Source of the DNA: Curtobacterium sp. MCBD17_035
GTDB lineage: Bacteria > Actinomycetota > Actinomycetes > Actinomycetales > Microbacteriaceae
DNA length: 64,000 bases
NCBI RefSeq assembly: GCF_003234815.2
Contig: NZ_CP126279.1
Location: forward strand, 62,001-126,000
Reading direction: 5' to 3'
The notes beneath the pieces are model-generated. The model was not told the DNA's origin and ran no database searches. It worked only from the letters and a program-made list of their open reading frames with translations. Of the stretch, positions 34,693-43,260 are shown piece after piece. Made by a program: the position numbers and the translations under genes. Position 1 is the stretch's first letter. Every line of letters starts with the position of its first letter.

Positions 34693-35562
34693 TTGTCGAA
34701 CCCGGCCCCCGCCACCACCACAGCGCCCACCCGCACGGCGACCAAGCGCACCGTCCTCATGTGCAAGCCGACGCACTTCACGGTGAGCTACCGCATCAAC
34801 CCCTGGATGCACCCCGAGGAGCCGACCGACACCGCGAAGGCGGTCGCCCAGTGGCAGACCCTCGTCGACACGTACGAGCGGCTCGGGTTCGACATCCACT
34901 TCATCGACCCGATCGAGGGGCTGCCCGACATGGTCTACGCGGCCAACGGCGGGTTCGTGCTCGACGGCGTCGCCTACGGCGCGAAGTTCCAGTACCCGGA
35001 GCGCCAGCCCGAGGGCCCCGCGTACATGGACTGGTTCCGCGAGCACGGCCTCCGCGTCGCCGAGCCGGTCGAGACGAACGAGGGCGAGGGCGACTTCCTG
35101 CTCGTCGGGGACGTCATCCTGGCCGGCACCGGGTTCCGCAGCGACAGCACCTCGCACGAGGAGATCGCCCGCGTGTACGGCCGCGAGGTCGTCACCCTGA
35201 AGCTCGTCAACCCGGCGTTCTACCACCTCGACACCGCGATCGCGGTCCTCGACCCCGAGCCGGTGGACGGCGTCGCGAACATCGCCTACCTGGAGTCCGC
35301 GTTCGACGAGGCCTCGCTCGCCGAGCTCCACCGCCGGTTCCCCGACGCGATCATCGCCACCGAGGAGGACGCCGCGATCCTCGGGCTCAACTCCTACAGC
35401 GACGGCCACAACGTCGTCATCGCGGCCCGCGCGACGACCTTCGCCGAGCAGCTCCGCCAGCGCGGGTACAACCCGATCGGGGTCGACCTGTCCGAGCTGC
35501 TGCTCGGCGGCGGTGGCGTCAAGTGCTGCACGCTCGACCTGCACCCCGTCGAGACCGCCTGA
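34693..35562 (+). CDS. ddaH: Dimethylargininase-like amidinohydrolase (DDAH family)
   Basis: A 289-residue guanidino-group-modifying enzyme of the DDAH/amidinotransferase superfamily. It has VLMCKPTHFTVSYRINPWM, the substrate-binding VYAANGGFVLDGVAY, EGEGDFLLVGDVILAGTGFRS, the catalytic His in FYHLDTAIAVLD, and the C-terminal catalytic Cys in LGGGGVKCCTLDLHP. Relatives hydrolyse dimethylarginine or arginine derivatives to citrulline. The start is a TTG at 34693 with AGGAGA 5 nt upstream. In other actinobacteria an ornithine aminotransferase gene often follows; here an MFS gene on the other strand does. Confidence 0.9.
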   Translation: MSNPAPATTTAPTRTATKRTVLMCKPTHFTVSYRINPWMHPEEPTDTAKAVAQWQTLVDTYERLGFDIHFIDPIEGLPDMVYAANGGFVLDGVAYGAKFQYPERQPEGPAYMDWFREHGLRVAEPVETNEGEGDFLLVGDVILAGTGFRSDSTSHEEIARVYGREVVTLKLVNPAFYHLDTAIAVLDPEPVDGVANIAYLESAFDEASLAELHRRFPDAIIATEEDAAILGLNSYSDGHNVVIAARATTFAEQLRQRGYNPIGVDLSELLLGGGGVKCCTLDLHPVETA

Positions 35563-35590
35563 CCGGTCCCTGCTCCCGAGCCCGTCGTGA

Positions 35591-36868
35591 CTACGCGGCG
35601 GCGGGCTCGGCCGGGAGCTCCCGCATGCCGAGCAGGGGCGAGAGCAGGACGGGCAGCGCCGCGAGCACGGCACCGACGCCGGCGACCCACATGGTCGCCT
35701 CGACACCGAGCCAGGTGCCGAGCAGTCCGGCCGTGATGCCCCCGATGGGCACCACGCCCCACACCACGAACCGGATCGACGCGTTCATCCGGCCGAGGAG
35801 GCGCGGCGGACAGATTCGCTGCCGGTAGGTGACCTGCGTGATGTTGTAGACGAGGACCCCGGCGCTCGTGAGGAACTCGGCCAGCACGAGCAGCGGGACC
35901 GCGAGCGTCGGCACCAGCCCGGGCGTCGCGAGCAGCAGCGCCCCGACCCCGGCCGCGACGGCCGCGACGGGGATCGCCGTGCCCTCGCCGACGCGTCGGG
36001 CCACCCTGCCGGCGGCCAGCGCGCCGAGGAGTCCCCCGACCGCGCCGACGCTCGTCGCGGCGCCCCACACGAGCGTGCCGAGGTGCAGGTCGCGGAGGAC
36101 GAGGAGCGGCAGCACCGTCCCCCCGATCCCCGAGAACAGGTTCAAGCCGGCCGTGCACAGGACGACCCGGACCAGGAGCGGCTGGTGGAACACGAACGCC
36201 AGGCCCTCGCGGATCTCGGTCACGAGTGGCAGGCGTTCGTGCTCTGGCCGCGGCTGCTCGTCGTCCCGGATCCCGAGGAGTGCGACGAACGACGCGAGGT
36301 AGCTCAGCGCGTCGATCCCGACGACGAGCGCCGGCCGCAGCGCCGCGAGCAGGGCACCCGAGGCCGCGGGACCCCCGACGCGCGCGACCTGCTGTGACGC
36401 CTCGAGCTTGCCGTTCGCGTCGCCGAGGAGCGCCGACGGCAGGATCATCGGCGGGTAGCTCTGGTACGCCACGTCGAAGAACACCGTCGCCGCGCCGACC
36501 AGGGCCGCCACGACCATGAGCTGCCAGATCGTCAGCGCGCCGAGCAGCCACGCGACGGGGATGGTCGCCAGGAGCAACGCGCGGGTCAGGTCCGCCGCGA
36601 GCATCACCCGGCGCTTCCGCATCCGGTCCACCCAGGCGCCCGCGGGCAATCCGATGACGAGGAACGCCACGGTCTCGAGCGCGGTGAGGACGCCGATCTC
36701 GAACGTCGAGGCGGCGAGCACCGTGACCGCCAGGGTCGGGATCGCCAGCACGGCGAGCTCACTGCCGACCGCGCTCGCCGACTCGCCGCTCCACAGCCGG
36801 AGGAACGGTGCGTTGCGCCATACCGTGGCGGGTTCCGCCGCCCCCGTCGTCCGACCCGGCTCCGTCAT
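35591..36868 (-). CDS. MFS transporter (drug/siderophore exporter-like)
   Basis: A 425-residue major facilitator protein of the MFS_3 (EntS-like) type. It has about twelve hydrophobic segments and the loop 2-3 motif GLPAGAWVDRMRKRRVML. YQSYPPMILP and VTYRQRICPPRLLGRMNASIRFVVWG are typical of this group. The substrate is unknown. The ATG at 36868 lies 6 nt after CATACT, a weak -10, so the transcript may be leaderless. The frame stays open upstream through a 21-bp tandem repeat to 37084, but I see no evidence that this region is translated. Confidence 0.88.
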   Translation of the reverse strand: MTEPGRTTGAAEPATVWRNAPFLRLWSGESASAVGSELAVLAIPTLAVTVLAASTFEIGVLTALETVAFLVIGLPAGAWVDRMRKRRVMLAADLTRALLLATIPVAWLLGALTIWQLMVVAALVGAATVFFDVAYQSYPPMILPSALLGDANGKLEASQQVARVGGPAASGALLAALRPALVVGIDALSYLASFVALLGIRDDEQPRPEHERLPLVTEIREGLAFVFHQPLLVRVVLCTAGLNLFSGIGGTVLPLLVLRDLHLGTLVWGAATSVGAVGGLLGALAAGRVARRVGEGTAIPVAAVAAGVGALLLATPGLVPTLAVPLLVLAEFLTSAGVLVYNITQVTYRQRICPPRLLGRMNASIRFVVWGVVPIGGITAGLLGTWLGVEATMWVAGVGAVLAALPVLLSPLLGMRELPAEPAAA

Positions 36869-36932
36869 CCGCTCAGTATGCCGGGAGGCCCGTCCCGGCC
36901 GGGAGGCCCGTCCCGCCCCCCGTCGCGCCCCG
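36869..36932. other. Upstream region of the MFS gene with a duplicated GGGAGGCCCGTCCC
   Basis: Between the MFS start and the 21-bp repeat array there is a near-exact tandem duplication of GGGAGGCCCGTCCC (from 36883 and from 36901). No gene is supported. With the array it makes a repetitive 190-bp leader. Confidence 0.6.
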
Positions 36933-37058
36933 CTTCGCACACGCGCCGTTCGGCTTCGAACACGCGCCGTTCGGCTTCGAACACGCGCCGTTCGGCTTCG
37001 AACACGCGCCGTCCGGCTTCGCACACCCGCCGTCCGGCTTCGAACACGCGCCGTCCTG
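36933..37058. repeat. 21-bp tandem repeat, six units
   Basis: Six consecutive 21-bp units of the form CTTCGAACACGCGCCGTTCGG, with scattered substitutions (TTCGCA for TTCGAA in units 1 and 5, TCCGG endings in units 4 and 5). It lies upstream of the MFS gene and downstream of the tRNA cluster. Because 21 is a multiple of three, all frames stay open across it, which explains the spurious reading frames there. Confidence 0.9.
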
Positions 37059-37143
37059 TTGCATCCCGCGATGCCGTTGTTCAACGGGACACGACGTGTT
37101 CAACGCTCGGCGAGAGTCCGATCGGCGGCAGTCGGGAACGACG

Positions 37144-37169
37144 AAGGCCCCCGCTCCCGGGAGGGCCTT
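37144..37169 (-). terminator. Rho-independent-type terminator of the tRNA cluster
   Basis: Inverted repeat AAGGCCC / GGGCCTT enclosing a GC-rich loop, immediately downstream (minus strand) of tRNA-Phe. There is no strong T-run, as is common in high-GC actinobacteria. Confidence 0.6.
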
Positions 37170-37173
37170 GCGA

Positions 37174-37249
37174 TGGTGGCTGGACACGGCATCGATCCGT
37201 GGACCTTTCGATTTTCAGTCGAACGCTCTACCAACTGAGCTATCCAGCC
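37174..37249 (-). tRNA. tRNA-Phe (GAA)
   Basis: Cloverleaf read on the minus strand. The acceptor GGCTGGA pairs with TCCAGCC, the D-loop is AGCTCAGTTGGTAGAGC, the anticodon loop CTGAAAA gives anticodon GAA, and the CCA end is encoded. It is the last member of a Glu-Asp-Phe cluster. Confidence 0.97.
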
Positions 37250-37309
37250 GTGGGCGACTCGATGGATCGAGTGGTGCCCGGGACGACTCGGTCCGAGGAC
37301 CGGACGCCA

Positions 37310-37386
37310 TGGCGACCCTGACGGGACTTGAACCCGCGACCTCCGCCGTGACAGGGCGGCACGCTAACCAACTGCGCTACAGGGCC
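37310..37386 (-). tRNA. tRNA-Asp (GTC)
   Basis: Minus-strand cloverleaf with acceptor GGCCCTG / CAGGGTC. The anticodon stem CCGCC-GGCGG encloses CTGTCAC (anticodon GTC). The T-arm is GCGGGTTCAAGTCCCGT and CCA is encoded. Confidence 0.97.
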
Positions 37387-37429
37387 ATGCTTGTTGAGTT
37401 GTGGGCGGCGCCGGACACCCCGCCTGCAG

Positions 37430-37502
37430 TGACCCCAACGGGATTCGAACCCGTGCTGCCGCCGTGAAAGGGCGGTGTCCTAGGCCACTAAACGATGGGG
37501 CC
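37430..37502 (-). tRNA. tRNA-Glu (TTC)
   Basis: Minus-strand cloverleaf with acceptor GGCCCCA / TGGGGTC. The anticodon stem CCGCC-GGCGG encloses CTTTCAC (anticodon TTC). The T-arm is CGGGTTCGAATCCCG. Unlike its two neighbours, CCA is not encoded. Confidence 0.97.
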
Positions 37503-37721
37503 GTCAAGCGATGCTTCACAGCTACCGGAGAACCAGCATACGGAAGCTCGCCGCGAATGCCAAACCGAGCGGATACCGCCTCGCCGGTCGGCGTGTCGCG
37601 GGCGTCGTGACCGGGGCATCCGGGTTCACTCGCCGCAGAGAGAACCCCGTGCCGTCGTTCCCCGTGGGTCCGACGTCGGTGCCCCATGCCCCTCGCCAGG
37701 GGGGTGGAGTGTCCGACACCC

Positions 37722-37748
37722 CTGTTGTTACTGTTGCGACTGTTGACA
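37722..37748 (+). promoter_or_regulatory. Three 9-bp direct repeats (CTGTTGnnn) and a TTGACA upstream of the M23 gene
   Basis: CTGTTG recurs at 37722, 37731 and 37740 with a 9-bp period; the last runs into TTGACA (37743-37748), a perfect -35 hexamer. No convincing -10 lies 17 nt on. It is a plausible binding array for a cell-wall regulator controlling the two hydrolase genes downstream; the regulator is not identified. Confidence 0.45.
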
Positions 37749-37794
37749 GTGTGACTCGGGTGCGCCTCGCCGTGCTGTTACGAAATCGAGACCG

Positions 37795-39162
37795 ATGACT
37801 TCTTCCTCCTCCATCAGCCGCCGATCCGCGCCCCGACGCGCCGCTCGGGCCCTCGCCGTCCCCGCGAGCCGACCCCGTGCCCTCGTCCTCGCCGTCGTCG
37901 TCGCGCTCACGGGGGGTGTCCTCGCCGCGACCGGGACGCCCTCGTCGGCGTCCGCCACGTCCTACCCGAGCTGGTCCGACGTCCAGGCGGCCAAGGCGTC
38001 CCAGGCCGCCCAGCAGGCGAAGGTGACCGAGATCAAGGGACTCATCGCGTCCCTCCAGTCCCAGGTGTCGGCCAAGCAGGCCGCCGCGGAGAAGGCCGGC
38101 GAGGCCTACCAGACGGCGCAGACCGAGTACGACGAGGCCGCGCTCAAGGAGCAGAAGCTCCGGACGCAGGCGGACGAGGCCCGCAAGACCGCGGCCGCGT
38201 CGGAGCGCCAGGCCGGGCAGCTCGCCGCGCAGCTCGGACGCTCGTCGAACAACGACGTCACCTCGAACCTCCTGGCGCACCCGTCCGGAGCGAAGGACCT
38301 GCTCTACCAGCTCGGCGCGATGTCGAAGCTGTCCGAGCAGGCCGACGGCATCTACGAGCAGGCGAGCCAGGACCGGGGCACGGCGCAGGCGCTGACCGAC
38401 CAGGCCGGGGTGGCGAAGAAGGCGCTCGGAACACTCCGTGACGCCGCGCAGCAGAAACTGGCCGACGCGAACGACGCCGCGACGGCCGCGCAGAGCGCTC
38501 TCGACGACCAGAACGACAACCAGGCGCGGTTGCAGGCGCAGCTCGTCCTCCTGACGACGAACGCCAAGAACGTGCAGGCGAACTACGACAAGGGCGTCGC
38601 CGTCGCCAAGGCCGCGGCTGCCGCGCGAGCCGCCGCTGCCGCGCGAGCCGCTGCTGCTGCCCGGGCGGCTGCCGCTCGCGCCGCCGCTGCCGCCCGGACC
38701 GGGGGCGCCGGCGCGCAGACGAGCACGGGCGCCACCACCACGACGCCGAACGGGTCGGGCTGGGTCCGCCCGTCCGCCGGGTACCAGACGAGCCCCTACG
38801 GCTACCGCGTCGACCCCTACACCGGTGCGTACGCCCTGCACGCCGGGGTCGACCTCGCGCCGGGCTGTGGTGCGCCGATCTACGCCGCCCACAGCGGGAC
38901 CGTCACCTTCGCCGCGAACGGCGGGGGTTACGGCAACGAGGTCATCATCGACAACGGTGGCGGCATCTCGACGGCGTACGGCCACATCGTCAACGGCGGG
39001 TTCCTGGTCCACGCGGGCCAGACCGTGGTCGCGGGACAGCAGATCGCGCTCGTCGGCTCGACCGGCTGGTCGACCGGCTGCCACCTCCACTTCGAGACCC
39101 GGGTGAGCGGCGCTGCCGTCGACCCGGTCCCCTTCATGGCTGCGCGGGGGATCTCGGTATGA
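37795..39162 (+). CDS. Secreted M23 peptidoglycan endopeptidase with coiled-coil domain
   Basis: A 455-residue exported cell-wall hydrolase. A long basic signal sequence (residues about 1-53, hydrophobic core ALVLAVVVALTGGVLAA) is followed by a coiled-coil region (about 62-270) and an Ala/Arg-rich linker. The C-terminal M23 LytM domain carries the zinc ligands HAGVDL and HLHFE. It cleaves peptide cross-bridges. The coiled coil is related to that of the next gene (shared W-x-DVQAAK-x-SQAA and AKDLLYQ-x-G-x-MS motifs), so the two probably act together in division or wall turnover. Confidence 0.92.
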   Translation: MTSSSSISRRSAPRRAARALAVPASRPRALVLAVVVALTGGVLAATGTPSSASATSYPSWSDVQAAKASQAAQQAKVTEIKGLIASLQSQVSAKQAAAEKAGEAYQTAQTEYDEAALKEQKLRTQADEARKTAAASERQAGQLAAQLGRSSNNDVTSNLLAHPSGAKDLLYQLGAMSKLSEQADGIYEQASQDRGTAQALTDQAGVAKKALGTLRDAAQQKLADANDAATAAQSALDDQNDNQARLQAQLVLLTTNAKNVQANYDKGVAVAKAAAAARAAAAARAAAAARAAAARAAAAARTGGAGAQTSTGATTTTPNGSGWVRPSAGYQTSPYGYRVDPYTGAYALHAGVDLAPGCGAPIYAAHSGTVTFAANGGGYGNEVIIDNGGGISTAYGHIVNGGFLVHAGQTVVAGQQIALVGSTGWSTGCHLHFETRVSGAAVDPVPFMAARGISV

Positions 39163-39193
39163 CCACGAGCGCGCCCAGGAGGCACTGACCCGC

Positions 39194-40687
39194 ATGAAGC
39201 CAGCACGCGTCCTCATCGGAGGCGCCGCGACCCTCGCGGTGCTCGGACTGACGTTCACCGTCGCCGCACCGGCGTCGGCCAGTCCGTCCGCTCCCTCGTG
39301 GGCCGACGTGCAGGCGGCGAAGCAGTCCCAGGCGGCGACGCAGCACCAGGTCGACACGTTGACCTCGTCGCTCGACGCGCTGCAGACCCAGGCGGAGCGG
39401 GCCTCGGTCGCCGAGCAGCAGGCCGGTGAGGCGTACCAGCGGGCGGCATCGCGACAGCAGGCGGCGCAGACCCGGCTCGACACCCTGACGCGCCAGTCGA
39501 AGCAGGCCGAGGCGAAGGCGGAGGTCTCCGCCCAGCAGGTCGCCGGCCTCGTGGTCGAGCTCTCGCGGACGGGCGGCGGCGACCTCTCGACGGCGATGCT
39601 CGTCGACGGCGCCGACGCGAAGGACCTGCTGTACCAGGTCGGCACGATGTCGCACCTGTCGGCTCGCTCGGCGGGCATCCTCGCCGACGCCGAGGCCGAC
39701 CAGCGGCAGGTCGACGCCCTGCAGCACCAGGCGTCCGCGGCCGAGACCGCGCTCGGCAAGGCCACGACGGCCGCCAAGACGTCGCTGTCCGACGCGAACG
39801 ACCAGGCCGCGAGCGCCGCCGGACGGCTCAAGAGCGTGCAGGACCAGCAGTCGACGCTCTTCGACCAGCTGGCGTACCTCAAGGGAACGACGGCGAGCAC
39901 CGAGGCCGCGTACTTCGCCGACCAGCAGGCGAAGCAAGCCGAGCGGGCGATCGCGACCTCGACGACCAGTGGGAGCGCCGGCACGACGAAGGCCGCCGCG
40001 ACCGGAAGCACCGGGACGACCGCGTCGAAGCCCACGGCGTCGAAGCCGACCGGTTCGAAGCCGACCGGTTCGAAGCCGACGGTGTCGAAGCCGACCGGGA
40101 CGGGCACGGCCCCGAAGCCGGCCGCGCCTGCGCCGAAGCCGGCCGCGCCGGCCCCGAAGCCCGTCGCAGCGCCCAAACCGGCCGCGCCGGCCCCGAAGCC
40201 GGCCGCGCCTGCCCCGAAGCCGGCCGCGCCGGCGCCGAAGCCGGCCGCGCCCGCGCCGAAGCCGCCGACGTCGAGCACCGGCTCGTCCTCACCGTCCAAG
40301 GGCTCCGCCGCGCTGGCGTTCGCGTCCGCCCAGATCGGCAAGCCGTACGTGTTCAGTGCCGCCGGTCCGAACTCCTACGACTGCTCGGGGCTCGTGATGG
40401 CCGCGTACAGCAGCGTCGGCGTGGCCGTCGGTGGGCACCGGGTCGACTGGCAGTACGAGCACTTCGCCGCACTCGGCCGACTCGTGCCGCTGTCGCAGGC
40501 GCAGCCGGGCGACATCATCTTCTACTCGACGACGGGCACGAACCCGGCGGGGATGTACCACGACACGATCTACGCCGGCGGCGGTCGGATGGTCGAGGCC
40601 CCCAAGCCGGGACTCAGCGTGCGGAACTACGCTGTGTACACGTACCAGATCGTCCCCTACGTGGCGCGCCCCACCGGCTCGCTCTGA
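39194..40687 (+). CDS. Secreted NlpC/P60 endopeptidase with coiled-coil domain
   Basis: A 497-residue exported hydrolase. Signal peptide (residues 1-29, ending APASA), coiled-coil region (about 35-240), then a Thr/Ser/Lys and PAPKPAA-repeat linker (about 255-360). The C-terminal NlpC/P60 domain has the catalytic Cys in YDCSGLVMAAY and His in YHDTIYAGGG. It cleaves gamma-D-Glu-diaminopimelate bonds. It lies 31 nt after the M23 gene with a related N-terminal half. This is like the RipA/CwlO type, where the coiled coil controls the catalytic part. Confidence 0.93.
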   Translation: MKPARVLIGGAATLAVLGLTFTVAAPASASPSAPSWADVQAAKQSQAATQHQVDTLTSSLDALQTQAERASVAEQQAGEAYQRAASRQQAAQTRLDTLTRQSKQAEAKAEVSAQQVAGLVVELSRTGGGDLSTAMLVDGADAKDLLYQVGTMSHLSARSAGILADAEADQRQVDALQHQASAAETALGKATTAAKTSLSDANDQAASAAGRLKSVQDQQSTLFDQLAYLKGTTASTEAAYFADQQAKQAERAIATSTTSGSAGTTKAAATGSTGTTASKPTASKPTGSKPTGSKPTVSKPTGTGTAPKPAAPAPKPAAPAPKPVAAPKPAAPAPKPAAPAPKPAAPAPKPAAPAPKPPTSSTGSSSPSKGSAALAFASAQIGKPYVFSAAGPNSYDCSGLVMAAYSSVGVAVGGHRVDWQYEHFAALGRLVPLSQAQPGDIIFYSTTGTNPAGMYHDTIYAGGGRMVEAPKPGLSVRNYAVYTYQIVPYVARPTGSL

Positions 40688-40696
40688 TGACCCGGC

Positions 40697-40757
40697 CGGG
40701 ACCCCTTCGGGTGGGGTTCCGAGCCGATGACGGTGCCGACCCCTTCGGGTGGGGTCG
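40697..40757 (+). repeat. Duplicated hairpin ACCCCTTCGGGTGGGGT after the NlpC/P60 gene
   Basis: Two copies of ACCCCTTCGGGTGGGGT, each able to fold as a short CCCC-GGGG hairpin, lie about 40 bp apart downstream of the NlpC/P60 stop. They may assist termination together with the longer hairpin that follows. Confidence 0.6.
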
Positions 40758-40767
40758 TCACCGGACG

Positions 40768-40802
40768 AAGGCGGCGGGCGCCCCATGGGCACCCGCCGCC
40801 TT
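40768..40802. terminator. Bidirectional terminator between the NlpC/P60 gene and ppa
   Basis: Long inverted repeat AAGGCGGCGGG / CCCGCCGCCTT with a GCC/GGC inner stem, sitting between two convergent genes. The AA and TT flanks give short U-runs on both strands. Confidence 0.8.
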
Positions 40803-40855
40803 CACTTCTCCCAGCCGGCCGCCTGGCCAACGCCGCGCCTCGGGGCGCGACGGAC

Positions 40856-41344
40856 TCAGTGGCCCGGCTGGTACGCGGCGAAGCCCGCCGCGACGATCTC
40901 CTCGGCCTCGGCGGCGTCACCCCAGCCCTCGGCGTTGACGAACTTGCCCGGCTCGAGGTCCTTGTAGCGCTCGAAGAAGTGGGCGATCTCGGCCTTCGTC
41001 TGCTCGTCGACGTCGGCGATGTCCTGGATGTGCTGCCAGCGCGGGTCCTTCGCCGGGACGCAGAGCACCTTGGCGTCGGAGCCGGCCTCGTCGCTCATCT
41101 TGAACACGCCGACCGGGCGGACCTTGACGCCGACGCCGGGGAACGCGGGGTACTCGAGCAGGACGAGGGCGTCGACGGGGTCGCCGTCGAGCCCGAGGGT
41201 GTTCTCGAAGAAGCCGTAGTCGGTGGGGTAGACGAACGACGTGAACAGGACGCGGTCCAGGTACACCCGACCGGTCTCGTGGTCGACCTCGTACTTGTTG
41301 CGGCTGCCCTTGGGGATCTCGATGACGACGTCGTACGCGGCCAT
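40856..41344 (-). CDS. ppa: Inorganic pyrophosphatase
   Basis: A 162-residue soluble family-I pyrophosphatase that hydrolyses PPi and drives biosynthetic reactions. The signature [16 protein letters not shown] near the start and the metal-binding [10 protein letters not shown] (about 53-62) are intact, as are [11 protein letters not shown] and [15 protein letters not shown]. The length is normal for actinobacteria. It is divergent from tilS with 57 bp between start codons. Convergent with the cell-wall hydrolase genes and separated from them by a strong terminator. Confidence 0.97.
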   Translation of the reverse strand: MAAYDVVIEIPKGSRNKYEVDHETGRVYLDRVLFTSFVYPTDYGFFENTLGLDGDPVDALVLLEYPAFPGVGVKVRPVGVFKMSDEAGSDAKVLCVPAKDPRWQHIQDIADVDEQTKAEIAHFFERYKDLEPGKFVNAEGWGDAAEAEEIVAAGFAAYQPGH

Positions 41345-41389
41345 GTGGCACTCCTCGATGTGGATGGTTCTGCGGTCCTACAGCGCCGA

Positions 41390-41395
41390 TAACGT
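41390..41395 (+). promoter_or_regulatory. -10 element, possible leaderless promoter of tilS
   Basis: TAACGT, 6 nt before the GTG at 41402; no ribosome site precedes that codon. Confidence 0.4.
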
Positions 41396-41401
41396 TACAG
41401 G

Positions 41402-42532
41402 GTGGACATGCACCGGCCCCGGCTCGGACCCGCCGTCGCCGCCGTGCGCCGCGCGGTGCGCACGTCCCTCGCGGACGCCCGTTCGGCGGGCGTCCTCGCC
41501 TCCGGTGACCTCGTCCTCGTGGCGCTGAGCGGCGGCCCCGATTCGCTCGCACTCGCGGCCGCGACCGCGTTCGAGGCGCCCAGGCAGGGCCTCCGCGCGG
41601 GCGTCGTCGTCGTCGACCACGGCCTCCAGGCGGGCAGCGGGGCGGTCGCGAGCGCGGCCTCCCGGCAGGCGGAGGCGCTCGGGCTCACGCCCGTCGTCGT
41701 CGACCACGTCCGCGTCGGTGACGCGGGTGGGCCGGAGGCCGCCGCCCGGGAGGCCCGGTACCGGGCGATCGCGGCCGTCGCCGCGGCGGAGCGGTCGCCG
41801 CTGGTCCTGGTCGGGCACACGATGGACGACCAGGCCGAGACGGTCCTGCTCGGCCTCCTGCGCGGCAGCGGTCCGGACAGCCTGTCGGGCATGCCGGCGC
41901 GGTCACCGGCGCCGGTGACGCCCGGGCCGCTGCTCGCCCGCCCGCTGCTCGGCGTCCGGCGGGCGACGACCGTCGCGGCCTGTGCCGAGAGCGGCCTGGA
42001 GCCGTGGACGGACCCGCAGAACAACGACCCCGCGTTCGCCCGGGTCCGGGTGCGCGCGCGCGTGCTGCCGGTGCTCGCCGAGGAGCTCGGCGACGGCGTG
42101 GTCGAGGCCCTGGCTCGCACCGCCGACCAGATCCGCGAAGACGCGAGCGCGCTCGACCACTTCGCCGAGGAGCTCGCCGAGGAACTCGCGGAGCACGCCG
42201 AGGCGGGCATCGCGGTGTCCGTGTCGGGACTCGCGGCCAACCCGCCGGCCCTGCGGCAGCGACTCGTGCGCCTCGCGGTCGAGGGGGAGTTCGGCGTCGT
42301 GCTCTCGCGGCTCCAGACGCTCGAGGTGTGCCGGCTCGTGACGGACTGGTCGGGACAGGGGCCGATCGACCTGCCCGGCGTCCGCGTGCGGCGCGAGGGC
42401 GACCGCCTGCTGTTCGCGAGCACGACGTCCGGGCCGGTGTCCGGGTCCGGGCGGCCGGTGTCCGAGTCCGGGCCGGGGTCGCCCGGCCGTATCCTGGGAG
42501 ACCCGGGCGGCACCGGCCCGGCGCACCACTGA
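41402..42532 (+). CDS. tilS: tRNA(Ile)-lysidine synthase TilS
   Basis: Modifies C34 of tRNA-Ile(CAU) with lysine and ATP, converting its codon specificity. The 376-residue protein has the PP-loop ATP motif [10 protein letters not shown] at about residues 43-52, [11 protein letters not shown], and [19 protein letters not shown]. The C-terminal domain is short and ends in a Gly/Ser/Pro-rich repeat-like tail. The start is either GTG 41402 or ATG 41408. It begins the tilS-hpt-ftsH-fol series, the usual gene order in actinobacteria. Confidence 0.95.
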   Translation: MDMHRPRLGPAVAAVRRAVRTSLADARSAGVLASGDLVLVALSGGPDSLALAAATAFEAPRQGLRAGVVVVDHGLQAGSGAVASAASRQAEALGLTPVVVDHVRVGDAGGPEAAAREARYRAIAAVAAAERSPLVLVGHTMDDQAETVLLGLLRGSGPDSLSGMPARSPAPVTPGPLLARPLLGVRRATTVAACAESGLEPWTDPQNNDPAFARVRVRARVLPVLAEELGDGVVEALARTADQIREDASALDHFAEELAEELAEHAEAGIAVSVSGLAANPPALRQRLVRLAVEGEFGVVLSRLQTLEVCRLVTDWSGQGPIDLPGVRVRREGDRLLFASTTSGPVSGSGRPVSESGPGSPGRILGDPGGTGPAHH

Positions 42533-42582
42533 CCCGCGCACCACTGACCCGGCGCATCACTGATCAGAGAGGGCACGCCCCC

Positions 42583-43134
42583 GTGGAACTCACCGACGTC
42601 CAGGCCGACCTGAGCGAGGTCCTGTTCACCGCCGAGCAGATCGACGCCCGGATCGCCGAGCTCGCCCGCGCGGTCGAGGCCGACTACACGGGGCGCGACC
42701 CGCTGCTCGTCGGCGTGCTCAAGGGCGCGGTCATGGTGATGGCGGACTTCTCGCGTGAGCTCAAGCTCCCGATCACCATGGACTGGATGGCGGTGTCGTC
42801 CTACGGGTCCGGCACCAAGTCGTCCGGCGTCGTGCGGATCCTCAAGGACCTCGACACCGACCTGCACGGCCGCGACGTCCTCATCGTCGAGGACATCATC
42901 GACTCCGGGCTCACCCTGTCCTGGCTCCGGCAGAACCTCGTGAGCCGCGGGGCCGCGAGCGTCGAGATCGTCGCGTTGCTCCGCAAGCCCGAGGCGGCCA
43001 AGGTGCAGGTGGACGTCAAGTACGTCGGCTTCGACATCCCGGACGCGTTCGTGATCGGGTACGGCCTCGACTACGACGAGCGTTACCGCAACCTGCGCGG
43101 TGTCGGGGTCCTGGCGCCGCACGTCTACTCCTGA
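42583..43134 (+). CDS. hpt: Hypoxanthine phosphoribosyltransferase
   Basis: Salvages hypoxanthine/guanine with PRPP to IMP/GMP. The 183-residue protein has [18 protein letters not shown], and the PRPP-binding [17 protein letters not shown] at about residues 105-121, [10 protein letters not shown], and the C-terminal base-binding [20 protein letters not shown]. The GTG start has GAGAGGG 9 nt upstream, and the longer reading frame in tilS is not needed. It lies between tilS and ftsH, a conserved arrangement. Confidence 0.96.
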   Translation: MELTDVQADLSEVLFTAEQIDARIAELARAVEADYTGRDPLLVGVLKGAVMVMADFSRELKLPITMDWMAVSSYGSGTKSSGVVRILKDLDTDLHGRDVLIVEDIIDSGLTLSWLRQNLVSRGAASVEIVALLRKPEAAKVQVDVKYVGFDIPDAFVIGYGLDYDERYRNLRGVGVLAPHVYS

Positions 43135-43260
43135 CGAACGGCCCTCCGGACGTCGAGTTCGCCCTCGGAGGACACCCACTCGCCCCACAGAGTCCCGGCC
43201 GTATGCTGACTTCCACGCAACATCGGCAGAGAAAGGTGTCGGGCGTGTCGCCCGGATCAC

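Noticed and set aside
36869-37084. Basic heptad-repeat N-terminal extension of the MFS protein
   Set aside because: No ribosome site or start signal at 37084, while a weak -10 hexamer lies 6 nt before the normal ATG; the heptads are a consequence of the 21-bp repeat.
37722-37748. Direct assignment of the CTGTTG repeats to MtrA
   Set aside because: The periodic repeats do not clearly match a consensus I can state with certainty, so no regulator is named.
37522-40341. 939-codon minus-strand frame with GAGAAGFG repeats
   Set aside because: The repeats are the complement of the PAPKPAA linker of the NlpC/P60 protein, not an independent protein.
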